From positions 25,534,366-25,598,365 of the forward strand of contig CM039463.1 of the NCBI GenBank assembly GCA_022414725.1: a stretch of 64,000 nt of DNA, read 5' to 3'. The position numbers and the translations under genes were made by a program. The first letter of the stretch is position 1, and the number at the start of each line of letters is the position of its first letter. The notes under the pieces are model-generated. The model made no database searches. It saw only the letters and a program-made list of their open reading frames with translations, and was not told the DNA's origin. Positions 8,468-19,149 of the stretch are shown here, piece after piece. This DNA comes from Microglena sp. YARC. Taxonomy: Eukaryota > Chlorophyta > Chlorophyceae > Chlamydomonadales > Chlamydomonadaceae.

Positions 8468-9623
8468 ACACTGTTACGTCTAGCCATAGGCGTGGATTTG
8501 AAGGAACCTACCCGTCCGCTAGCACTGAGGAAGGTTACTGTGGGTTCTGCTTACGCACTACCTATGGTACTGAGCTCGGACTACCGCGTGACAGCATGGA
8601 AGAGAGTTCTGGGCCTCTTTCAAGGCGGCAGGTTGGAAATTATGAACCTAGCAACAGATTCGAACCCCTGACCCATCAGTCAAAGCTGGTACCACTAGTA
8701 CTACTGCACCAACTAAGCCTGGGCACGATATGGCTGCTCGCACCGTGTAGATTAGACTGGATTGTTGCATGGTCTTTCAGCCAACTTAGGGCTGCTCGCC
8801 GTCTTCCAATTCCAAGTCTCCCCTTGCGATACCCACGGAAACCAGAGAGCATACTGAGATGATTTGGCACCATTCAGGCTTCTGCTGTGTGAGCGAATGC
8901 TTTCCTCACTGTGTGTTCCTGCGTGGCTGCAAGCGCTTATTCTAAGTGAAGCTGAGAATGGCTTTGTGTAGCTATCTAGACTGCATACGCAATAATAGAC
9001 AATACGCAAAGTTTGCCCAAACCCTAAACCCTATATGCAGTGGACAATACCCAATATTAGGCTGCTTTTGTATTGATTCTCATCTTAGCAGTTGGTGGGT
9101 CTCTCGACACAAACCAGCAACCCAAGGGGTCTAGAATGAACGGCTACAGCAGGCAAGGCAGTGATCACGCACCATGCGGGTGGTGACTCATGCGTGAGCC
9201 CCCAAGGCAGTGATCACGCAGGTTATGGGAATCATAATTGGCCCTCCCTCTGTAGTGAGATAGTCTGTATTTCATCATATATTCATATACCGTATTCCAG
9301 CATATTCATATATGTATGTGATATATATTCAGCTTGAGAGGTAGGTAGCTTGCAGCATAGCTTACTTGCTCCTCTTTATCCTCGCGGGTGCAAATCCACT
9401 TAATTGCACGCTGGTCCTATGGGCCAATCTAGTACGAGGGCATGTGAAGATGACTGTCTGTAGAGCTGAGACCGCAGTTTATTTATGTATTGATACCGTA
9501 TTATTGACAAGCAAATAGTTGTAATCGTATCCTGAGGATAAGCTCTACTTAAAGTGAAGGTGAGGTACAACAGCTTTTTCCTGTCCCCCCCCACCCTGCC
9601 GTATTTTATATATATTGATACAT
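8468..9623. other. SDA1 3' flank, no further gene seen
   Basis: The first few hundred bases are presumably SDA1 3' UTR; no clear polyadenylation signal was recognised. 8745-8870 is a copy of the dispersed CTGCTCGCCGTCTTC repeat family. CAAGGCAGTGATCACGCA occurs twice (~9157 and ~9205). AAACCCTAAACCCTA at ~9020 is a short telomere-like run. The rest is AT-rich unique sequence. Confidence 0.6.
8745..8870 (+). repeat. Dispersed CTGCTCGCCGTCTTC repeat, copy
   Basis: Has the family core: TTGCATGGTCTTTCAGCCAA, then GGGCTGCTCGCCGTCTTCC, AATTCCAAGTC, TGCGATACCCACGGAAACCAG and AGAGCATACT. Related copies lie at ~31165-31300, ~31556-31712, ~32225-32405, ~33355-33440, ~46010-46145 and ~46165-46320, all in this orientation. 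No coding capacity; probably a degenerate non-autonomous mobile element. Confidence 0.7.
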
Positions 9624-9720
9624 CGGTGGCTATAGCTAGCTCCGGCTTACGCTGTGGTGTCCTTAACATCACGTCCTGTGAGTAACTGTATTGCACGGAT
9701 GTAACAATTTCAATTTATAA
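9624..9720 (+). mobile_element. 5'-truncated LINE tail with TSD
   Basis: Matches the 3' end of the large LINE (45310-45410): CTAGCT(C/T)C..TACGCTGTGGTGTCCTTAA...GGATGTAACAATTTCAATTT. TGATACAT stands on both sides (9616-9623 and 9721-9728), the expected target-site duplication. This is a typical 5'-truncated product of target-primed reverse transcription. Confidence 0.8.
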
Positions 9721-9763
9721 TGATACATGGCAGAATCGGCAGTCAGATACCACTGGTACATGT

Positions 9764-10083
9764 TGTTACAGTCCAGGGGTAGCCAAATAAGCATAGCACA
9801 GCCAGGAATACCAGGATATCAGGAGGGCGTTAAACGAAAATAACACTGATGAACTGAACCGCAGACAAGTGTCTTACCGACGCAGCTCCTGAGTTAGACC
9901 TACAGCTGAGATGATGATTCAATTATATTGTATAATTAAATAATCTCTGTAGCACGAACTCAGGGCCCCCGTCGGTTAAACGATTTTTTGGGGTTAAGTT
10001 CATCAGTGCTTTTTCTTTGGAAGCTCTTCCTAATGGTTGGGCAAGTCACTTTAGCCTATTTGGCCTACCCCTGGACTGTAACA
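9764..10083. mobile_element. 320-bp inverted-repeat element (MITE, possibly hAT-like)
   Basis: Ends are TGTTACAGTCCAGGGGTAG.CCAAATA (left) and its complement TATTTGGCCTACCCCTGGACTGTAACA (right). A second inverted pair inside, AACACTGATGAACT.AACC and GGTTAAGTTCATCAGTG, shows that pairing continues over much of each arm. The CAGGGGT-GCCAA motif recalls hAT-type termini, but the inverted repeat extends ~10 bp beyond it and no clear 8-bp target duplication is visible, so the class is uncertain. No ORF. Confidence 0.7.
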
Positions 10084-10130
10084 TACACACATACATACAG
10101 TGATAATTTAATTACCGGTATTCGATGATC

Positions 10131-10204
10131 GAAATTGAAATTGAAATTGTTACGTCCGAGTAATATGCCACTCTCAGGACGTGAAGTAAAGGACACCGCT
10201 GCGT
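10131..10204 (-). mobile_element. 5'-truncated LINE tail, minus strand, with 12-bp TSD
   Basis: The minus strand reads GCGGTGTCCTTTACTTCACG, then a variable segment and GGACGTAACAATTTCAATTTCAATTTC, the same LINE 3' end and hexamer tail. The perfect 12-bp repeat TATTCGATGATC flanks it at 10119-10130 and 10205-10216. Only ~74 bp were copied. Confidence 0.85.
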
Positions 10205-10250
10205 TATTCGATGATCCTTTAATCAAAAGCCCCCATGCGATGTTAAGTTT

Positions 10251-10440
10251 GCGAATCTCATCGCATTTTTAATGTTTGTTACAGTTTGTTTTAGATATTT
10301 CCATCCTATAAAGGATTCAGGATTGAAAGAGTCTTTATCAACCAACTCAGGTTCAATTCTCAGTTTCTCCAAATGAAATCTCCTCTCATCAGAGTGTTAA
10401 CGACATTCTAACATCAAGTGCATTTCATATTCTACCACTT
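10251..10440. repeat. Dispersed repeat R1, copy 2
   Basis: About 95% identical by eye to 5749-5940 in the SDA1 intron, from GCGAATCTCATCGCATTTTT to TCTACCACTT. The terminal hairpin of copy 1 is not complete here; TTCTACCACT is repeated instead. 10441-10832 beyond it is AT-rich with no recognised feature. Confidence 0.85.
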
Positions 10441-11732
10441 TTCTACCACTCTTCTACACCATCAACTACAATATCAAAGCACCAGTTTTTTTAGCTGCAA
10501 AATTTCGCATTATGCGATAAAACATTAAAACATACTGTGGCAGCATCCGCAAGAACTGGTAGAACGATAGGCACTTCTATCAGACCCAATATTCAATCAC
10601 CACCTACAATCACTACGTACACCAATTTTAACCACCTCTTACATATAATTGATCATGAGTGCGACGAGCAGTCACAAGAAAAGCTATACAAATCAGTGAC
10701 GGAATAAACTGGCCAAACATGACCATCTCATGAATAAATGAACCGTATGGTACAGTCCAGGCCAAATTAGGTGAAATGGACTTGGCCCACCTTGGAAAAC
10801 TACGGTAGATGATTCTAGACTACTAGGCCTGGTGTTATTCACCGGGTTTCACCGGTTCACCTAGAGTGACTTAGAGTGCACAGGACTACCTCCCTGCTGC
10901 ACTGTACTGCGGTGCCGCTGCCAGCTATGGCACGGACTCTGATGCCGGTACCCTGAGGTGCCGCGCCATCTCAGTACTTCCTCCTAGCGCATTGATCGAA
11001 TGCTTATCTAACTGTAAAGATCTTATCCTTACCGTCTTCCCCTCGTCTCTGTGCTCTGCTCATACTCCGGAAATTCACAGCTTACGGTCCCATTCGCTTT
11101 AGAAAGTCCTTGCTTGACGGTATTCCGAGCTGAAGGACATTTTGATTGTTGTCGCGCGGAGCGGATCAATTGAAAGGATCGAGTAAGGCTCTCCACCCGA
11201 CAAGAACCTCCCCGCTGGGACACCCCTCTTGTGCGGTATATCATCCGCGTATCCGGATTGATTCTGCTCCATTGAGCCTCAAGCTGTCGTCCTGACAACC
11301 ATATCCACCACCACTGCGCCCCCACCACCCCCTTCCCATCTCCCACGTTCCGTTGCGTAAGCAATCTCAGCCACCTCTCAACCACCTCCTGACCTATCAT
11401 CTCTCCAGATCTATCCCAAGTTGGCCTCCACCTCCAACTCGCCCCTCCCCACCAGATTCCATTTATCCCCTGTTGCCTCGCAACGTCCACCTCCCCCCCC
11501 TCCCCCCCCCCCCCCCTCTCCCATCCATCGCTCCAATAACACTCTCTGTCAACGCCCCCGACGCCACCCATCCTGCTCCGTGGCCACACCCGACGGATTC
11601 TTATCCGGCTGAACGCCTGATGGGGGGCACCTCCAGATCGCCGATGGCCACGTCGCTGGATTAATTCCAACTGTCGCCTATCCCTCATTCTTCATCCTGC
11701 CTCTTCCAAGGACTGCGTGAAGAATCCCTACA

Positions 11733-13113
11733 ATGGGACTACTTGACAAGGATTGCTTCATGCAATTTACTGGAATTAAATCTGACTGGGACACATGGGA
11801 GCACTACATCAACGACAAGCTGGACATGGCTACTGATAGGCTAGGTGACTATAATGAACTCATTACGGGGGCCCGTATCATTGCTGAACACTTAGCCCCC
11901 CACATCCGAGCCGAAGTAGACCACATGATACTTACTCATCCCCAACTGATCCTTCCACACCTTGAAAGAGTGTTTGGGACCCCGTCAGGCCACCTACATT
12001 GGTTTCAGGATTGCATGAATGAGATCCCTAATTATTCACCTCCTAGCCACCTTGTAGGCCTTGTATTTTTTTTCTGCCAATTCTACTGCCTTTGCAATTG
12101 CCGAGTGCGAAGTCAAATACGTAGAAGAACGTACTGGGTTACATGTACTGAGATATGGACCTAGAAAAACCCCAGCCCCTAGGACCGCTTCTATTCCCAC
12201 CATTCCAACGCTGAAATCCACGCCACCGGATTGGTTTGTTCAAATCCAAGCTGACTCCGACAGAAAATTGAGAGAAGTGCACAATCAGCTCAAAGACGTG
12301 CAACACCAGCTGCAAGATATAAACCGTCAGCGGGAACATGATAACTGGGTTCGGCAACGCTATCCCGCATCCACAGTAACCAGCCACTATAGCATACCAG
12401 ATGATCTTGCTGACCGCTTGCATGGGGGGCTACACTCACCCTCACTTGCAGCTGAACCAACATGCTCACCTGTTGATCACACTCACCTGCATGAGGGGCT
12501 ACACTCACCCCCACCTGTAGCTGAACCGACATGCTCACCTGTTGATCACAATCACCTGCATGAGGGGCTACACTCACCCTCACCTGCAGCTGAACTGACA
12601 TGCTCGCTTGTTGATCACGCTCACCTGCATGGGGGACTACACTCACCCTCACCTGCAGTTATTCCTGTACTTGCATCTGATACCATCCCTGCAACACCCT
12701 TGTGTATCCTCGTTGCCATCCCCCATGGGAAAATCACACCAGCTCTCCAACTTGCAAGTGCTGATGACGAGTGCAACACTCATGACATGAACCACTTGCA
12801 TGTGGGGGAATTGCCTGACCACTCTGTCCTCCCTCCTGACGTCTCTAATGACTTGCATGGGGGGGACATGAACACCTATGTTCCCACATCCACATCCACA
12901 TCCTGCTCTAGTGATGAGGAACCAACTCCCACTAAGCACAGCAACACCACCACCACCTGGCATACTGTCAGCCCCACTCCTGAAATGATAACTATCATCA
13001 GATCACACCACCTTCCACTCACCTGTGCCCTCCAAGGCATTCCCCACCTGCCCTTCCCACGCTACCACCACAGGACATGCAAGCGACCATGCATCCTTGT
13101 GGGTATCGGATGA
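11733..13113 (+). pseudogene. gag-like ORF of unit 1, one frameshift
   Basis: Starts MGLLDKDCFMQFTGIKSDWD. The consensus protein over all copies is 459 residues: a helical N-terminal domain (WDTWEHYINDKLDMA, HIRAEVDHMILTHPQL, FGTPSGHLHWFQDCMNE), a probable coiled coil near residues 175-205 (REVHNQLKDVQHQLQDINRQ), then a 23-residue repeat (DHTHLHEGLHSPSPAAEPTC type) in about four copies, a Ser/Thr/Pro-rich linker and a basic end TCKRPCILVGIG. I do not recognise it as a known family; its place and shape suggest a capsid/gag-like or RNA-binding protein. In this copy an extra T in the T-run at ~12064-12071 shifts the frame; the second part is open from 12061 to 13113. Confidence 0.6.
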
Positions 13114-14947
13114 AGGACACACTTGTGAAGGGGAACATGGGGAGGTATATAGCATGGAAGGGAAATGTCCTGATGAACAGACAAGGGGACTGAACTATGC
13201 ATTGCATGCATCTGTGCACCCATGTGCTGATGTACAGAAGTACTGCTGCACTAAACTGCAATGCATCATGTGATGTGACCTATTCTTGCATGAAGATATA
13301 AGCATGAGCGATATCCTCGTGAGCTGTTTTTTTCATCTGCGTGTAACATAATCCTGATGCACTGATGCACAGCCACCTACTGATGTACTGTACTGCACAG
13401 ATTGAAGTGCTGTACGGTACTAACGTACAACCCATGTGTAATGCACTACTGTACTGAATTGCTGTGCACTGAACTGCAATGCTGTACAACAGATCTGTTG
13501 CATGAGCGATACCCTCGTGTGATGATCTACATGCACAAAACTGCAGTGCTGTACAGCACTAGCGACCTGCAGATTCCATGTACCTTCCAGTGCATAGTCA
13601 ACCTCATGGCATAGTTACATAGTGCGATTTGATAATCCCCACCATCTGTTAAATAATTAGTAATGAACACTCTAGGAGTTAATTCTTGATCTGCCCCGTA
13701 CTGCCACATGTACTTAGCCACGTGCTGTTCAAGCTTCTACCCTTTCGATGTTTTCATGCTGACAACATGATGCCTGCCCGATTCTAATTTAGCATTTCAG
13801 TACTTAGCCTTCACTCCCAAATTATGGGGGAGCCTAGCACAGACATCATCAGTTGTATTCCCTGCAGCCCTTGCATTCCCTGCAGCTTTCATAGTTACGA
13901 TTACATTGATCTGCAATGACCCAGCAGGCCCCAACAACACCAGCAGTCCCTACCGTCCCTGCATTTTCTTATCCGCTCCTAGTGCCCTTGCAGCGACCCT
14001 AGCTACCTCGCAGCCCCAAGCTGCTGACACCTTGTAGTTACCCTGCAGCATTCCTAGCTCATGTCCGCCATCAACTTGCCCTTGACAGCTTCCTCAGCAC
14101 GCCGGGCACCTAGTAGTTAAAACATTGCTCCCCACCTGTTGTATTAGACCTGAACACTCTAGAATTTATTAGATTGTACGCCACCTGTACTGCCCCATGT
14201 ACCTTCACAGGCAGTCAAATTTTGAATTCAGAATTATCCTAGTCTCTACCAGATGTCTGCGTTTTTAATTTAGGTTACAAGCAATCCAGCTACAAACACC
14301 CAAATTATGGGGGGAATAGTCCAGACATCCTGTCCAGAACCTTCTCGTAACCAAGGTTATCTCCACAAGATTTAACCAAGCCTGGAAGTTTCCTTCCAGC
14401 CCCATAGCAGCCTCTCTGCACCCTAGCATGCAGCCTACCTGCAGCTTCTTTTTAGTTTCCTAGCAGCTTCCCTGCAATCTAGCCTGCTGTCCCTTTGCAG
14501 CTTCCTATCATGGCCAGCTACTTTAGTAGACTGACATTTCTTTGAAGACATCTGCTAATGTGCTATGCCATCTTGAACCATTCCCTGCAGCTTCCCTACA
14601 GCCCCTAGTAGTATGCCTTGCAGCTCCTAGGAGTTCACCCCAGCACCCTCCTGACAGGCCCGAGCCTGACCCCGCAAACCTTTCCTTGATATTGATTGAT
14701 TGCACCATGACTGGCTGCTCTCTTCTATCCAGCTTAAGTCTGTACCTCCATGGCACCCCTTTAAGCTGCCAGCCTAGATCAGTGATTGAGAGTTCTTTAG
14801 ACATGATAACCACCTTTGCTGAGCCAGCCTGCCTCGCCACAGCCGGTATCAATTTTTTCATTAACTCCTTGACAAGCCTGATGAGTTACAAATGCATTGT
14901 ACCTCCATAATAGTTTTTAATTGTCACTCTAGTTTTTTAACTCCTCT

Positions 14948-14986
14948 AATTCCTGGAATTCTTCAGAATGAAGAATACCAGGAATT
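14948..14986 (+). other. Conserved 3'-end hairpin, subtype 1
   Basis: AATTCCTGGAATTCTTCA - GAA - TGAAGAATACCAGGAATT forms an 18-bp stem with one A/A mismatch, directly before TGGGAGGGA and the next unit's TG. It recurs in other subtype 1 units (~19102-19141, ~54860-54897, ~59002-59041). The subtype 2 equivalent at 50531-50568 has compensatory changes. Confidence 0.85.
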
Positions 14987-14994
14987 GGGAGGGA

Positions 14995-17900
14995 TGTTAT
15001 TCACCGGGTTTCACCGGTTCACCTAGAGTGACTTAGAGTGCACAGGACTACCTCCCTGCTGCACTGTACTGCGGTGCCGCTGCCAGCTATGGCACGGACT
15101 CTGATGCCGGTACCCTGAGGTGCCGCGCCATCTCAGTACTTCCTCCTAGCGCATTGATCGAATGCTTATCTAACTGTAAAGATCTTATCCTTACCGTCTT
15201 CCCCTCGTCTCTGTGCTCTGCTCATACTCCGGAAATTCACAGCTTACGGTCCCATTCGCTTTAGATTGTCCTTGCTTGACGGTATTCCGAGCTGAAGGAC
15301 ATTTTGATTGTTGTCGCGCGGAGCGGATCAATTGAAAGGATCGAGTAAGGCTCTCCACCCGACAAGAACCTCCCCGCTGGGACACCCCTCTTGTGCGGTA
15401 TATCATCCGTGTATCCGGATTGATTCTGCTCCATTGAGCCTCAAGCTGTCGTCCCTGACAACCATATCCACCACCACTGCGCCCCCACCACCCCTTCCCA
15501 TCTCCCACGTCCCGTTGCGTAAGCAATCTCAGCCACCTCTCAACCACCTCCTGACCTATCATCTCTCCAGATCTATCCCAAGTTGGCCTCCACCTCCAAC
15601 TCGCCCCCTCCCCACCAGATTCCGTTTATCCCCTGTTGCCTCGCAACGTCCAACTCCCCCCCCTCCCCCCCCCCTCTCCCATCCATCGCTCCAATAACAC
15701 TCTCTGTCAACGCCCCGACGCCACCCATCCTGCTCCGTGGCCACACCCGACGGATCTTATCCGGCTGAACGCCTGATGGGGGCACCTCCAGATCGCCGAT
15801 GGCCACGTCGCTGGATTAATTCCAACTGTCGCCTATCCCTCATTCTTCATCCTGCCTCTTCCAAGGACTGCGTGAAGAATCCCTACAATGGGACTACTTG
15901 ACAAGGATTGCTTCATGCAATTTACTGGAATTAAATCTGACTGGGACACATGGGAGCACTACATCAACGACAAGCTGGACATGGCTACTGATAGGCTAGG
16001 TGACTATAATGAACTCATTACGGGGGCCCGTATCATTGCTGAACACTTAGCCCCCACATCCGAGCCGAAGTAGACCACATGATACTTACTCATCCCCAAC
16101 TGATCCTTCCACACCTTGAAAGAGTGTTTGGGACCCCGTCAGGCCACCTACATTGGTTTCAAGATTGCATGAATGAGATCCCTAATTATTCACCTCCTAG
16201 CCACCTTGTAGGCCTTGTATTTTTTTCTGCCAATTCTACTGCCTTTGCAATTGCCGAGTGCGAAGTCAAATACGTAGAAGAACGTACTGGGTTACATGTA
16301 CTGAGATATGGACCTAGAAAAACCCCAGCCCCTAGGACCGCTTCTATTCCCACCATTCCAACGCTGAAATCCACGCCACCGGATTGGTTTGTTCAAATCC
16401 AAGCTGACTCCGACAGAAAATTGAGAGAAGTGCACAATCAGCTCAAAGACGTGCAACACCAGCTGCAAGATATAAACCGTCAGCGGGAACATGATAACTG
16501 GGTTCGGCAACGCTATCCCGCATCCACAGTAACCAGCCACTATAGCATACCAGATGATCTTGCTGACCGCTTGCATGGGGGGCTACACTCACCCTCACCT
16601 GCAGCTGAACCAACATGCTCACCTGTTGATCACACTCACCTGCATGAGGGGCTACACTCACCCCCCACCTGTAGCTGAACCGACATGCTCACCTGTTGAT
16701 CACAATCACCTGCATGAGGGGCTACACTCACCCTCACCTGCAGCTGAACTGACATGCTCGCTTGTTGATCACGCTCACCTGCATGGGGGACTACACTCAC
16801 CCTCACCTGCAGTTATTCCTGTACTTGCATCTGATACCATCCCTGCAACACCCTTGTGTATCCTCGTTGCCATCCCCCATAGGAAAATCACACCAGCTCT
16901 CCAACTTGCAAGTGCTGATGATGAGTGCAACACTCATGACATGAACCACTTGCATGTGGGGGAATTGCCTGACCACTCTGTCCTCCCTCCTGATGTCTCT
17001 AATGACTTGCATGGGGGGGACATGAACACCTATGTTCCCACGTCCACATCCACATCCTGCTCTAGTGATGAGGAACCAACTCCCACTAAGCACAGCAACA
17101 CCACCACCACCTGGCATACTGTCAGCCCCACTCCTGAAATGAATAACTATCATCAGATCACACCACCTTCCACTCACCTGTGCCCTCCAAGGCATTCCCC
17201 ACCTGCCCTTCCCACGCTACCACCACAGGACATGCAAGCGACCATGCATCCTTGTGGGTATCGGATGAAGGACACACTTGTGAAGGGGAACATGGGGAGG
17301 TATATAGCATGGAAGGGAAATGTCCTGATGAACAGACAAGGGGACTGACCTATGCATTGCATGCATCTGTGCACCCATGTGCTGATGTACAGAAGTACTG
17401 CTGCACTAAACTGCAATGCATCATGTGATGTGACCTATTCTTGCATGAAGATATAAGCATGAGCGATATCCTCGTGAGCTGTTTTTTCATCTGCGTGTAA
17501 CATAATCCTGATGCACTGATGCACAGCCACCTACTGATGTACTGTACTGCACAGATTGAAGTGCTGTACGGTACTAACGTACAACCCATGTGTAATGCAC
17601 TACTGTACTGAATTGCTGTGCACTTAACTGCAATGCTGTACAACAGATCTGTTGCATGAGCGATACCCTCGTGTGATGATCTACATGCACAAAACTGCAG
17701 TGCTGTACAGCACTAGCGACCTGCAGATTCCATGTACCTTCCAGTGCATAGTCAACCTCATGGCATAGTTACATAGTGCGATTTGATAATCCCCACCATC
17801 TGTTAAATAATTAGTAATGAACACTCTAGGAGTTAATTCTTGATCTGCCCCGTACTGCCACATGTACTTAGCCACGTGCTGTTCAAGCTTCTAACCCTTT

Positions 17901-19149
17901 CGATGTTTTCATGCTGACAACATGATGCCTGCCCGATTCTAATTTAGCATTTCAGTACTTAGCCTTCACTCCCAAATTATGGGGGAGCCTAGCACAGACA
18001 TCATCAGTTGTATTCCCTGCAGCCCTTGCATTCCCTGCAGCTTTCATAGTTATGATTACATTGATCTGCAATGACCCAGCAGGCCCCAACAACACCAGCA
18101 GTCCCTACCGTCCCTGCATTTTCTTATCCGCTCCTAGTGCCCTTGCAGCGACCCTAGCTACCTCGCAGCCCCAAGCTGCTGACACCTTGTAGTTACCCTG
18201 CAGCATTCCTAGCTCAAGTCCGCCATCAACTTGCCCTTGACAGCTTCCTCAGCACGCCGGGCACCTAGTAGTTAAAACATTGCTCCCCACCTGTTGTATT
18301 AGACCTGAACACTCTAGAATTTATTAGATTGTACGCCACCTGTACTGCCCCATGTACCTTCACAGGCAGTCAAATTTTGAATTCAGAATTATCCTAGTCT
18401 CTACCAGATGTCTGCGTTTTTAATTTAGGTTACAAGCAATCCAGCTACAAACACCCAAATTATGGGGGGAATAGTCCAGACATCCTGTCCAGAACCTTCT
18501 CGTAACCAAGGTTATCTCCACAAGATTTAACCAAGCCTGGAAGTTCCTTCCAGCCCATAGCAGCCTCTCTGCACCCTAGCATGCAGCCTACCTGCAGCTT
18601 CTTTTTTAGTTTCCTAGCAGCTTCCCTGCAATCTAGCCTGCTGTCCCTTTGCAGCTTCCTATCATGGCCAGCTACTTTAGTAGACTGACATTTCTTTGAA
18701 GACATCTGCTAATGTGCTATGCCATCTTGAACCATTCCCTGCAGCTTCCTACAGCCCCTAGTAGTATGCCTTGCAGCTCCTAGGAGTTCACCCCAGCACC
18801 CTCCTGACAGGCCCGAGCCTGACCCGCAAACCTTTCCTTGATATTGATTGATTGCACCATGACTGGCTGCTCTCTTCTATCCAGCTTAAGTCTGTACCTC
18901 CATGGCACCCCCTTTAAGCTGCCAGCCTAGATCAGTGATTGAGAGTTCTTTAGACATGATAACCACCTTTGCTGAGCCAGCCTGCCTCGCCACAGCCGGT
19001 ATCAATTTTTTCATTAACTCCTTGACAAGCCTGATGAGTTACAAATGCATTGTACCTCCGTAATAGTTTTTTAATTGTCACTCTAGTTTTTTAACTCCTC
19101 TAATTCCTGGAATTCTTCAGAATGAAGGAATACCAGGAATTGGGAGGGA
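14995..19149 (+). mobile_element. Tandem retroelement unit 2 (subtype 1)
   Basis: 4155 bp, same layout as unit 1 and nearly identical over its length, differing mainly in homopolymer lengths and scattered single bases. It shares boundary sequence TGTTATTCACC with unit 1 and ends at GGGAGGGA before 19150. The 13.4-15 kb type 3' non-coding part (here ~17270-19100) has no ORF supported by conservation. Confidence 0.75.
15888..17268 (+). pseudogene. gag-like ORF of unit 2, frameshifted
   Basis: Same protein as unit 1. A missing C in the C-run at ~16046 (TTAGCCCCCACATCC versus TTAGCCCCCCACATCC) breaks the frame after EHLAP; reading resumes at 16079. An extra C near 16666 and an extra A at ~17139 (GAAATGAATAAC) break it again. 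The errors differ from those in unit 1, so the units decayed or were mis-sequenced independently. Confidence 0.6.

Larger units (their letters stand above)
10833..14994 (+). mobile_element. Tandem retroelement unit 1 (subtype 1)
   Basis: Starts TGTTATTCACCGGG at the array edge; upstream sequence (..CTAGGCCTGG) is unrelated. Order: 5' region (possible LTR, right border not definable), poly-C tract (11486-11516), gag-like frame (11733-13113), ~1.8 kb non-coding 3' region, hairpin (14948-14986), purine-rich TTGGGAGGGA, then TG of the next unit. A TG start preceded by a purine tract suggests LTR-internal-LTR units sharing LTRs. No protease, RT or integrase is seen, so it is non-autonomous. The 3' region has an internal ~450-bp duplication (AACACTCTAG...CCAAATTATGGGGG twice). 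Confidence 0.7.

Noticed and set aside
12290..12652. Minus-strand ORF of ~120 codons repeated in every retroelement unit
   Set aside because: A shadow of the plus-strand 69-bp coding repeat. The plus frame runs much longer and explains the pattern.
12420..12660. Regularly spaced 69-bp repeats considered as a CRISPR array
   Set aside because: No distinct spacers; units are coding and in frame, the genome is eukaryotic, and no cas genes are present.
10833..19149. Array considered as a simple satellite or as rDNA
   Set aside because: Contains a conserved long ORF and LTR-like boundaries, and no rRNA-like sequence. A macrosatellite derived from a retroelement remains possible and is noted in the findings.
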